Positions 28,167-35,687 of a DNA stretch of 64,000 nucleotides are shown in pieces. The notes beneath the pieces were generated by a model. The model had not been told where the DNA came from and did not search any database. It was given only the letters and a program-made list of their open reading frames with translations. Both the position numbers and the translations under genes were made by a program. Origin of the DNA: Ningiella ruwaisensis. GTDB lineage: Bacteria; Pseudomonadota; Gammaproteobacteria; Enterobacterales; Alteromonadaceae. Numbering within the stretch: position 1 is the first letter of the stretch; every line of letters begins with the position of its first letter. The DNA lies in NCBI RefSeq assembly GCF_004798935.1, contig NZ_RAHT01000002.1, forward strand, positions 372,001-436,000, given 5' to 3'.

Positions 28167-28189
28167 CCAAAATGAGACTTTGGTATTAC
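28167..28189 (-). promoter_or_regulatory. Candidate CrbR operator upstream of acs
   Basis: Minus-strand GTAATACCAAAGTCTCATTT followed by TGG, 61 bp before the acs start codon. It matches 18 of 23 bases of the site between crbS and the symporter operon. Such distance suits an activator site just upstream of the -35. Binding by CrbR is inferred. Confidence 0.5.
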
Positions 28190-28258
28190 CATATATATTG
28201 CGGCCTGCACACCTTATCGCCCCTTACGCTAATCCTATGTAAACGTTAATAAAATACA

Positions 28259-28271
28259 ACCATAGTCTCAT
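28259..28271 (+). promoter_or_regulatory. Shorter copy of the acetate-motif facing the porin gene
   Basis: ACCATAGTCTCAT matches 12 of 13 bases of the core of the acs site, in the opposite orientation, about 95 bp before the porin start codon. It could make the acs-porin interval a divergent, commonly regulated promoter. Confidence 0.35.
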
Positions 28272-28366
28272 AGACCATGCGCTAATTTGAAAGCCATGAT
28301 TTTTACATAAAAATGTATCGCGATTAACTAGGTCTTCACACACTATTAACGAAAATGGATACACCT

Positions 28367-29536
28367 ATGAAAATGAATATGACAAAAACAGCACAAGCGA
28401 TTTCCTTAAGTTTATGCTTAGGCGCAGTCTCGCTATCAAGCCATGCAGCCACCATTGGTGATACCTCGGTCAGCTTCTCCGGTTATGTAAAAGTAGACGC
28501 TATCGCAAGTAATTACTCTGATGGCACACTTGCATCAGGGAGTATCGGTCGTGACTTTTACATCCCCAGTCTTACACCCGTTGGACAGAGCGATGAAGGA
28601 TCGCAGTTAGATGCTCATATTCGTCAGTCTCGCTTTCAGTTTAAAACCGTAACGCCAACTGAAGAGGGAGATACGATAACCGGTGTATTAGAATTCGATA
28701 TGTTAGCCACACCGAGCGGGGACGATAGAATAAGTAATTCTTACACACCACGTATTCGACATGCTTTTTTGACCTATAAAAACTGGACAGTAGGGCAAAC
28801 ATGGTCAACGTTCATGGACGTCAAAATTTTACCTGAAACATTGGATTTTATCGGGAATACTGATGGGGTTATATTCGATCGCCAACCCTTAGTACGCTAC
28901 ACCATGGGCGCATGGGAATTTGCGCTCGAAAATCCAGAAACCACCGTCACGCCACAATCGGGGGCGGGACGCATAACAGCAGACGATAATGCGCTTCCTG
29001 ACGCCGTTGTGCGCTATACACATAACGCTGACTGGGGACACGTTTCGGTGGCAGGCTTAGTGCGTCAACTGGTTTATGAAGATGGTGCTGATATTGACGA
29101 TTCAATTGTGTCATATGGTGTCAACATCACCTCAAAAATTAAGGTAGGTGAAACTGACGATATCCGATTGTCATTTGTAACGGGTGCTGGCCTGGGTCGC
29201 TACATGGCGCTCAATGCGGCGAATGGCGCAGTAGTTACTGCTGATAATGAGTTAGAAGCGATAGACTCACTTGGCTACAGCATTGCTTACAGACGTGTTT
29301 GGAACAATCAATTCAGAAGCAACTTTGTTTATGCAACCTTTGATGCAGATAATGATCTTGAACTGATGGCCCTTACCTCAACGGATACCACTTACAGTAT
29401 TCGTGCGAATTTGCTTTATCAACCTACTGCAAAAATCACGGTGGGAGGCGAATATGCCTTTGCTAAACGTGAACTTGAGTCTGGGGAAGATGGTGATATG
29501 AATCGCCTTCAATTTTCACTGAAGTATGTTTTTTAA
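28367..29536 (+). CDS. DcaP-like outer-membrane porin
   Basis: A 389-residue outer-membrane beta-barrel protein. The signal peptide (MKMNMTKTAQAISLSLCLGA...) ends at SHAA. Barrel strands follow, including VSFSGYVKVDAIASNYSDG, HIRQSRFQFKTVTPT, IRHAFLTYKNWTVGQTWSTFMD (a very typical DcaP/porin_4 segment) and the C-terminal LQFSLKYVF with terminal Phe needed for BAM assembly. DcaP porins pass small carboxylates such as phthalate or succinate. Its divergent position next to acs and the shared motif suggest a role in acetate or organic-acid entry. Start at 28367 preferred (GGAT site 8 bases before); an in-frame ATG at 28355 is possible. Confidence 0.87.
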   Translation: MKMNMTKTAQAISLSLCLGAVSLSSHAATIGDTSVSFSGYVKVDAIASNYSDGTLASGSIGRDFYIPSLTPVGQSDEGSQLDAHIRQSRFQFKTVTPTEEGDTITGVLEFDMLATPSGDDRISNSYTPRIRHAFLTYKNWTVGQTWSTFMDVKILPETLDFIGNTDGVIFDRQPLVRYTMGAWEFALENPETTVTPQSGAGRITADDNALPDAVVRYTHNADWGHVSVAGLVRQLVYEDGADIDDSIVSYGVNITSKIKVGETDDIRLSFVTGAGLGRYMALNAANGAVVTADNELEAIDSLGYSIAYRRVWNNQFRSNFVYATFDADNDLELMALTSTDTTYSIRANLLYQPTAKITVGGEYAFAKRELESGEDGDMNRLQFSLKYVF

Positions 29537-29579
29537 TGACCTTCGGTAGTTAATCTACCACCTCTTCCAACCCAACTTT

Positions 29580-29602
29580 AGCTGGCTTCGGCCAGCTTTT
29601 TT
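29580..29602 (+). terminator. Rho-independent terminator of the porin gene
   Basis: AGCTGGC (29580-29586), loop TTCG, GCCAGCT (29591-29597), then five T. A textbook UUCG-capped terminator 44 bases after the porin stop. Confidence 0.93.
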
Positions 29603-29636
29603 GTGTCTATTAGAATATCAAATTGTGCTTATAGTG

Positions 29637-30791
29637 CTAGCGTAAAACCAATATGGCCATCAATGGCACTATAAAAAACACACCGACAATATAACCCACA
29701 CCGTATAGTTTTTGCTCAGCAACCTTTAAAGATAACTGATAAGAAAGCTTTGGTGGCAACTCTCTCAGAAAAGCCAGACCGTAAATAAGCGCAACTGCCA
29801 GCACATTAAAACAAAAATGCACAAAGGCAATTTGTAATGCAAATATCGCGTTCACACCTTCTACTGCCAAAGCCGCAATGATTGCTGTAATACAAGTACC
29901 GATATTTGCGCCGAGAGTAAACGGATAGATAGCGCGAGCTGTTACAATCCCGTTGCCCACTAAAGGAACCATTAATGAGGTGGTTGTTGAACTGGATTGG
30001 ACCAAAACGGTCACTGCCGTTCCAGATGCAATTCCCGCAACGGAGCCTGCTCCAAGGCTACGCTCAAGAATCAGACGAGCGCGCCCGACCATGAGTGATT
30101 TCATCACCCTTCCCATCCATGTAATGGACAGGATAATCAATCCCAGGCCTAAAACAATGCGCGCTAAACCATCGTACATGTAAGGCAATGCGCCAGTGAG
30201 TGCTTTAATTGAATCAACGAAGGGACTGATCACAAACTTAACCGGGTTAAAACTTCCCACTTCAGCAGCGCTTCCAAGCGTAAATAATGACACCATTGCT
30301 GCGCTTAAGCTTTCTAAAAAGCCAAAGGCCATTTCCAGTGGAAGAAATATGCAAACAGCAAAAATGTTAAAGAAATCGTGCACTGTAGCCGCGTTAAAAG
30401 CTCTCTGAAACTCTTGTTTATTGCCGATATGACCCAAGCTCACGATCGTATTGGTAATGCTCGTTCCAATATTGGCACCCATCATCATAGGAATGGCTAT
30501 ATGAATCGGCAAACCGCCCGCTACCAAGGCAACAATGATTGAGGATACGGTACTGGAAGACTGAATAAGGGCAGTAGCCACCATCCCAATAATGAGACCC
30601 ATAATCGGGTTGGCAGCAAATTCAAATAGAGCGGTTGCGTGATCTTGTGTGGCTGTTTTAAACCCGCCACCAATCAGGCTTACAGCTGCAAGCATTGCAA
30701 AAACAAGAACAAGCAATACTGCCCATCTAAGCGGTTTAGGCCAGACATCAAGCGCGTTTGTCACTGCTACGGTTGGCATTTCCTGATTCAT
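29637..30791 (-). CDS. Na+/phosphate cotransporter, NptA/PNaS family
   Basis: A 384-residue inner-membrane importer of inorganic phosphate driven by sodium. Two inverted repeats each hold the family QSSS motif: MVATALIQSSSTVSSIIVAL in the first half and TAVTVLVQSSSTTTSLMVPL in the second. The companion motifs MGANIGTSITNTIVSLGH and LGANIGTCITAIIAALA are also present. The PhoU-like C-terminal domain of longer bacterial members is absent, so this is a short, NptA-like form. A PHO box (30845-30862) precedes it, consistent with phosphate-starvation induction. ATG at 30789-30791. Confidence 0.93.
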   Translation of the reverse strand: MNQEMPTVAVTNALDVWPKPLRWAVLLVLVFAMLAAVSLIGGGFKTATQDHATALFEFAANPIMGLIIGMVATALIQSSSTVSSIIVALVAGGLPIHIAIPMMMGANIGTSITNTIVSLGHIGNKQEFQRAFNAATVHDFFNIFAVCIFLPLEMAFGFLESLSAAMVSLFTLGSAAEVGSFNPVKFVISPFVDSIKALTGALPYMYDGLARIVLGLGLIILSITWMGRVMKSLMVGRARLILERSLGAGSVAGIASGTAVTVLVQSSSTTTSLMVPLVGNGIVTARAIYPFTLGANIGTCITAIIAALAVEGVNAIFALQIAFVHFCFNVLAVALIYGLAFLRELPPKLSYQLSLKVAEQKLYGVGYIVGVFFIVPLMAILVLR

Positions 30792-30828
30792 CTTAACCTT
30801 CTATTCGTTTGAAGCTTTTGGCCTGCAT

Positions 30829-30862
30829 AGTATGAAAGCGAATTATGACGTTTTTATGAAAG
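30829..30862 (-). promoter_or_regulatory. PHO box and -10 of the Na/Pi transporter
   Basis: Minus-strand CTTTCAT-AAAA-ACGTCAT (30862 to 30845), then 10 nt, then CATACT (30834-30829) as the -10. The second half-site is the weakest of the five boxes in the window. It lies 53 bp before the start codon. Confidence 0.6.
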
Positions 30863-30914
30863 TGTCATGAATTTGCACATCAATTTTTTTAATTTAAAAA
30901 ACGCTATTACCTTA

Positions 30915-31967
30915 TTAAAACGGCATTGGATAGCGTTTTATAATGTCATTTACCTCCGTGATACAGTCTTTTGAAAGTGTCATATCAAACGCGTCTATGT
31001 TTTCTTTGAGCTGCGCCATAGTGGTGGCGCCGATAATAGTCGATGTGATGCCATCTACCTGATCACACCATGCAAGAGCAAGTTGAGACGCCGTTATATC
31101 AAAGCGTTTCGCAATATCAACATAGGCAGCAACCGCCTTTTGTGACGATTCAGTATCTCTGAATAGTCCCTGACGCTGCACCATTGTCCAGCGACTCCCT
31201 TCAGGCCGCGCACCACCTAAATATTTGCCTGAGAGCATTCCTCCAGCTAACGGAGACCATGGCAAGTAAGCCACATCTTCAAAAACGCAGGTTTCAATTA
31301 CAAAGGGCCAGTCTTTAAGGTGAAGCAGATTAAATTCATTTTGAATTGATACAGGACGAGGAACATTCATCTCATCACACAAATTGATGTAAGTCTGAAT
31401 TCCCCATGGCGTATCGTCGGATAAGCCCCAGTGTCTTATTTTTCCAGCCGCGATAGCTTCACCTAAGGCTGAAACGATCCCTCGTTTGCGTTCCCGTTCC
31501 TTTTCTACATCGGTTTTACTTGGCTTGACCTGATTTGGCCAATGCTTTCCAAAATGCGGAGACGTTCGATTTGGCCAATGAAGCTGATAAACGTCGATGT
31601 AATCGGTTTGTAAGCGTTCCAATGACCCTTCTATCGCTACCGGGATGCTATCTTGAGAAATGAAAGACGCATTGCGAATATAAGGAAAACCCGGGCCGGT
31701 AATTTTTGTCGCAATAATCAGTTCTTCCCGTTTTTCGGGATGGCGACTAAGCCAGTCACCAATCACTCGCTCGGTATCTCCGTACGTTTTATCGGAGGGA
31801 GGCACAGGATACATTTCGGCGGTATCAATAAAATTAATACCACGATCCATGGCATAAGCAATTTGCTCATCCGCATCTTTTTGAGTGTTCTGAATTCCCC
31901 AGGTCATGCTTCCCAAACACACTCTGGAGACTGAGAGCCCGGACCGGCCCAAACTTGCGTATTTCAT
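30915..31967 (-). CDS. Aldo/keto reductase, Tas-like
   Basis: A 350-residue NADP(H)-dependent oxidoreductase with a TIM-barrel fold. Catalytic residues are visible: Asp in NFIDTAEMYPVPP with Tyr in the same segment, Lys in LIIATKITGPG and His in IDVYQLHWPNRTSP. The NADP-binding C-terminal part (STIIGATTMAQLKENIDAF) is intact. Length and the AEMYPVPP motif match the Tas/YghZ subgroup of AKR proteins. The physiological substrate is unknown. Upstream lies a repeat-rich region with no partner gene; downstream the PHO-box promoter of the Na/Pi transporter starts 53 bases after its stop. Confidence 0.92.
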   Translation of the reverse strand: MKYASLGRSGLSVSRVCLGSMTWGIQNTQKDADEQIAYAMDRGINFIDTAEMYPVPPSDKTYGDTERVIGDWLSRHPEKREELIIATKITGPGFPYIRNASFISQDSIPVAIEGSLERLQTDYIDVYQLHWPNRTSPHFGKHWPNQVKPSKTDVEKERERKRGIVSALGEAIAAGKIRHWGLSDDTPWGIQTYINLCDEMNVPRPVSIQNEFNLLHLKDWPFVIETCVFEDVAYLPWSPLAGGMLSGKYLGGARPEGSRWTMVQRQGLFRDTESSQKAVAAYVDIAKRFDITASQLALAWCDQVDGITSTIIGATTMAQLKENIDAFDMTLSKDCITEVNDIIKRYPMPF

Positions 31968-32376
31968 AATTATCCTATTTAAATCAGTGGATTAATTAAT
32001 ATTAACCACCAAGCTTAACACAGCTATTTTAAACAATGATTTTCAATACGAATATTTTGAGAAAAAGAACGAAGATTTGTTATCGATTCGGAAGCAAAAA
32101 CCTGTTCGTTTAAGCGATGAATATAGCGAGGGACCTTTGCTCGTTTCAAAGTCGCTTTGCGCCATCCTGGCCGCTCGGGCGTAGGTCTTGAGCTGCCTCG
32201 TTGTACTTGGGTGTAAAATAAGGAGGTCGTGATTTTCATCACAATGACGAATCTTCGTAGTCGTGATTTTCATCACAATGACGAATCTTCGTAGTCGTGA
32301 TCTTTATCGCGATAACGAATCTTCGTAATCGCGGTTCTTTATTTTAAATACTTTTCCAGACTTCGCGCTAAAATAG
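31968..32376. other. Gene-free region upstream of the aldo/keto reductase
   Basis: About 410 bases with no credible gene; short frames on the minus strand lack codon character. It includes a GCCATCCTGGC motif (32161-32171) like the cores of the two long inverted-repeat elements and, from 32219, the tandem repeat described separately. Confidence 0.5.
32219..32340 (+). repeat. 34-bp tandem repeat with hairpin units
   Basis: TAAGGAGGT (32219-32227) leads into three contiguous 34-base units, 32227-32260, 32261-32294 and 32295-32328, and a partial fourth. Units 1 and 2 are identical; unit 3 differs at several positions. Each unit has a GTGAT-loop-ATCAC stem and a small ACGAA-TC-TTCGT palindrome. 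In unit 3 the A-to-G change keeps pairing as a wobble. There are no spacers, so this is not CRISPR. Confidence 0.85.
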
Positions 32377-33297
32377 TTAAATCAAAGCTTTGATATGCGA
32401 TACAACGCTGCGTCCTAAAGCGCTTAAAGCATATCCACCTTCTAGCAGAGAAACAATCTTTCCACCACAATGTTTATCTGCTATCAATTTAATTTGCTCT
32501 GTTAACCAAATATAGTCGTCTTCAACTAAACGAAGATGGCCGAGATCATCCTCAGCGTGCGCATCAAAACCCGCCGATACAAAAATGAGTTGCGGTGCAA
32601 AATTATCCAAAGCCTGCCACCAATGATTGACCATTTCCCGATATTCCGCACCTTTTGTGCCTGCGGGGACAGGAACGTTCAATATTCCTTCCCGTGTGGG
32701 CGCATCGCCTGAAAACGGATAAAACGGATGCTGAAAAGACGAGCAAAACATCACTCGCTCGTCAGTTTTGAAGATATCTTCTGTGCCGTTTCCATGATGT
32801 ACATCAAAATCCACAATCGCCACACGCTCCAAACCGCGATGCTCTAACGCATGTAAGGCCGCAATCGCCACATTATTAAACAGGCAAAAGCCTGAAGAAG
32901 AAGCATAGCCCGCATGATGCCCCGGAGGCCTCACTAAACAAAAGGCCGCTCTGGTTTCGTTACTCAAAACCATGTCAACAGCCATGATTCCTGAACCGGC
33001 GGCATGCAAGGCTGCGTTTAAACTTTGATGCATCATAATTGTGTCATCATCAATCCACACACGATCTTCTGGCTCAACCGGCGCTTTATCAAAAATGTTT
33101 TGTACAAAGGCTGTATCATGAGCAACAAGTAATTCATCAAAGTGCGCTGGATGCGCGTCTGCAAATCGCACCACTAGCTCCAAGCCTGATGACAGTATTT
33201 GATCGTTTATGGCATGCATGCGTGAGGGATGTTCAGGATGCTCATCATCCATATTGTGAAGCGCACAGCTTGGACTGCTAATAATCGTTATGCTCAT
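32377..33297 (-). CDS. Histone-deacetylase-family protein (class II HDAC-like)
   Basis: A 306-residue zinc amidohydrolase predicted to remove acetyl groups from lysine or polyamines. The active site is complete: the His pair in CLVRPPGHHAGYASSSGFCLFN, the metal ligands in AIVDFDVHHGNGTEDIF, the FVSAGFDAHAEDDLG aspartate and the terminal EGGYAL glycine motif with its preceding LLE. The length fits class II bacterial deacetylases such as HdaH-type enzymes and AcuC relatives. It overlaps the upstream acetyl-CoA hydrolase-GNAT gene by 4 bases (ATGA), so the two are co-translated. An obvious, but unproven, idea is that the pair sets and removes acetyl marks. Confidence 0.92.
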   Translation of the reverse strand: MSITIISSPSCALHNMDDEHPEHPSRMHAINDQILSSGLELVVRFADAHPAHFDELLVAHDTAFVQNIFDKAPVEPEDRVWIDDDTIMMHQSLNAALHAAGSGIMAVDMVLSNETRAAFCLVRPPGHHAGYASSSGFCLFNNVAIAALHALEHRGLERVAIVDFDVHHGNGTEDIFKTDERVMFCSSFQHPFYPFSGDAPTREGILNVPVPAGTKGAEYREMVNHWWQALDNFAPQLIFVSAGFDAHAEDDLGHLRLVEDDYIWLTEQIKLIADKHCGGKIVSLLEGGYALSALGRSVVSHIKALI

Positions 33298-35177
33298 GCA
33301 GGCTCCTTAAGATGCTTAACCAATTCTACTTCGCCTGGGTCAGGGTTAAATACTCGCTTAAATTCGAATTGCTCGAAGACTGATATCATTGGCTTGTTTT
33401 CGGACTTCACCATTGCAAACATTTTTGTTAAACCTCTCGCTTTGGCAATAGTGATCATGTTTTCAAGTAACATTTTGGCCATGCCCTTACCTTGCTGGTT
33501 CTCACGGGTTACAAAGGCAACCTCACATGCTTTTTCTTCGGGATAAAGATAATAACGGCCAACCGCTTCAATTTTAGTCCGCGAGCCCTCCTGCTTGACT
33601 ATGGTCAACGCGATATCTTTACTTTGATCAACGCTAACCAAATCACAGGACTTTTCTCGCGTCATGCCCTGAGGAATGTAGTTGTAACGCAGGCGTATTG
33701 TTTCTTTGGTATGAGAGTAAAAAAACTCCTGCAATTTACGCTCATCGGCTGGATTAAGTGGGCGTAAATAATAGGTGTCGCCCTTTATATCCATGCGCTT
33801 AATTTGCATATCACCAAATTCGGGAATGTCAGTCGGATATTGTTTTTGATAATCGGGAACCCAAACATTTTCCCGTATTTGGGTCAGTAACTGCTCTCTA
33901 AACTTAGGATGCGCAACGCGAATAAGCTCAAGCGCCCGTTCTCGGATGCTTTTACCTTTTAAACTTGCGATACCAAACTCTGTGACTACATAGTGCACAT
34001 TACCACGCGAAGTCACCACCCCTGCGCCCTGGCTTAAATTTGCCACAATGCGCGAGACGCTTCCGTTTTGAGCGGTAGAAGGTAAAGCGATAATAGGCTT
34101 CCCGCCCTTACTTTTAGATGCGCCTGATACAAAGTCCACCTGACCGCCTATCCCACTATAAAATTTATGGCCAATTGAATCAGACACCACCTGGCCGCTT
34201 AAATCGACTTGCAGTGCGCTATTAATTGACACCATCTTTGCGTTTTTAGCAATATTTGCCGGTTTATTTACGTAAGCGCTTGGATAAAATTCCACGTGTG
34301 GATTGTTGTGAACAAAATCATATAAGCGGCTTGTGCCTAAACAGAAACTGGTGACTGTTTTACCAGGGTGGAAGGTCTTGGCTCGATTATTGACAACGCC
34401 TCGCTGCATCAATTCCATTACACCGTCACTTATCATCTCGGAATGTATGCCAAGGTTTTTATGTTGATGCAAATATCGCGTAACTGCATCAGGCACTTTA
34501 CCTATGCCCAGCTGCAGGGTAGCGCCATCCTCCACCAGCATCGACACATACTGCCCAATGCGTTCGGTAATAGATGATTTCTCAGCCACATTCACTTCTG
34601 GTATGGGTTCTTCATGTTCAATACAGGCGCTGAACTCACTGATATGCAAAAACGAGTGGCCTGCTGTGCGAGGCATGTTGGGATTAATTTGCGCAATAAT
34701 GTGCTCTGCGCTTCGCGATGCCGACATCACAATATCAACCGACACTCCCAGGGAACAGTAACCTAGCTCGTCAGGTGGAGAGACCATAATAAGCGCTGCT
34801 TTTAAAGGCAGTGTTTCGTTACTAAACAAGCTGGATATTTCAGATAAAAAGCAAGGGGTATAATCCGCCCTTCCCTCATCTACGGCTGTGCGCACAACAT
34901 CACCATGGATAAAAAAGGTGTTTACCTTAAAACGATGTTTGTATTCTGGAAGTGCCCACTTATTGTCAGAAATAGTCACAATATGAACCATTTCCAAATC
35001 CTTGATGTCTTTTGCATCATGAATAAGGCTATCGACAAGTGCATTGGGCACAGCTGCGTTAGAGCCTAAAAACAACCTATCGCCAGAGCGAATTAAGCTA
35101 TGCCAATCAACGGCATTATTGAATTGAGATTTGACAGATTGCATGTGTATTTGACTTTTCGGCTTAGCGATTGACAT
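33294..35177 (-). CDS. Acetyl-CoA hydrolase/transferase fused to GNAT acetyltransferase
   Basis: A 627-residue fusion. Residues about 10-440 are an acetyl-CoA hydrolase/CoA-transferase domain (GSNAAVPNALVDSLIHDAKD, LQLGIGKVPDAVTRYLHQH, the glutamate-bearing YVVTEFGIASLKGKSIRERA loop). Residues about 460-627 form a GNAT domain with the acetyl-CoA pyrophosphate loop EVAFVTRENQQGKGMAKMLL. The architecture is known in gammaproteobacteria and is reminiscent of, but distinct from, the Pat enzymes that fuse GNAT to an NDP-forming ligase. It probably binds acetyl-CoA at both ends. The start is uncertain: ATG at 35177 or at 35144; neither has a strong ribosome site. It overlaps the deacetylase gene by 4 bases. 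Confidence 0.87.
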   Translation of the reverse strand: MSIAKPKSQIHMQSVKSQFNNAVDWHSLIRSGDRLFLGSNAAVPNALVDSLIHDAKDIKDLEMVHIVTISDNKWALPEYKHRFKVNTFFIHGDVVRTAVDEGRADYTPCFLSEISSLFSNETLPLKAALIMVSPPDELGYCSLGVSVDIVMSASRSAEHIIAQINPNMPRTAGHSFLHISEFSACIEHEEPIPEVNVAEKSSITERIGQYVSMLVEDGATLQLGIGKVPDAVTRYLHQHKNLGIHSEMISDGVMELMQRGVVNNRAKTFHPGKTVTSFCLGTSRLYDFVHNNPHVEFYPSAYVNKPANIAKNAKMVSINSALQVDLSGQVVSDSIGHKFYSGIGGQVDFVSGASKSKGGKPIIALPSTAQNGSVSRIVANLSQGAGVVTSRGNVHYVVTEFGIASLKGKSIRERALELIRVAHPKFREQLLTQIRENVWVPDYQKQYPTDIPEFGDMQIKRMDIKGDTYYLRPLNPADERKLQEFFYSHTKETIRLRYNYIPQGMTREKSCDLVSVDQSKDIALTIVKQEGSRTKIEAVGRYYLYPEEKACEVAFVTRENQQGKGMAKMLLENMITIAKARGLTKMFAMVKSENKPMISVFEQFEFKRVFNPDPGEVELVKHLKEPA

Positions 35178-35687
35178 ACAGCATATCAAGCAATCGCCCA
35201 AAAATTATTGATCTAACGCTAAAGTCGGACGCCAAATTGGTGGTTTAGAATAAAAAGCGGCACGGAAAAGAAATGCTGAGCAAATTGTTGTTGACCGACT
35301 GTTTGGTACATGAAACGGTTGCTGGGTTTGAGCGAAGAGTCGCGTCATTGCAACGAAAGTTGCAACCTCCAATAAGCATTGGCAAACGCAACACGAGCTC
35401 CAGTGAAATACGCAAGAGATCGTTTTTGCTCCACAAGTTAACTAAGGAGGTACCGTGTCGCAGCACGGTATGACGATTCTTCGTAGTTTAGTTCATTTTG
35501 TCCGCTGATTGTCTATTACTGCCTGTCAAAACATAATACAGTTGCTCATGCCATCTGATTGTGCGGAATCAAACAAGAACGTGTATTGAGTCCTCATCCT
35601 ACTGGCCTCCCGCATTTTTGCTGAAACTTTGTGGACTAATTATAAGTGAGAAATCTGAGTGTGCTTTATCAACAAACGCATGTCACA
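35178..35687. other. Gene-free region before the acetyl-CoA hydrolase operon
   Basis: About 500 bases with no convincing gene. A 66-codon frame at 35273-35473 lacks a ribosome site and crosses a repeat. The operon promoter must lie in its left part. The repeat unit at 35443-35486 is listed separately. Confidence 0.45.
35443..35486 (+). repeat. Single copy of the AAGGAGGT-hairpin-TGACGAnTCTTCGTAG repeat
   Basis: TAAGGAGGT (35443-35451), a 7-bp hairpin TACCGTG...CACGGTA (35451-35470) and TGACGATTCTTCGTAG (35471-35486). Order, spacing and flanks match the start of the tandem array at 32219-32260, but the hairpin sequence is unrelated. Both copies have the same orientation and lie on either side of the deacetylase operon. 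Confidence 0.75.

Noticed and set aside
32024-32276. Two overlapping minus-strand frames of 72-77 codons
   Set aside because: They run through the tandem repeat and lack a ribosome site; the frames arise from repeat sequence.
32227-32328. CRISPR-like array
   Set aside because: The 34-bp units are directly contiguous with no spacers, and no cas gene is nearby; it is a plain tandem repeat.
32377-35201. Composite transposon or genomic island bounded by the repeats
   Set aside because: The flanking copies are only about 45 bp and differ in their hairpins; no transposase, integrase or target duplication is seen. Kept only as a recombination possibility.
35273-35473. 66-codon open frame
   Set aside because: No ribosome site, no protein-like composition, and it crosses the dispersed hairpin repeat.
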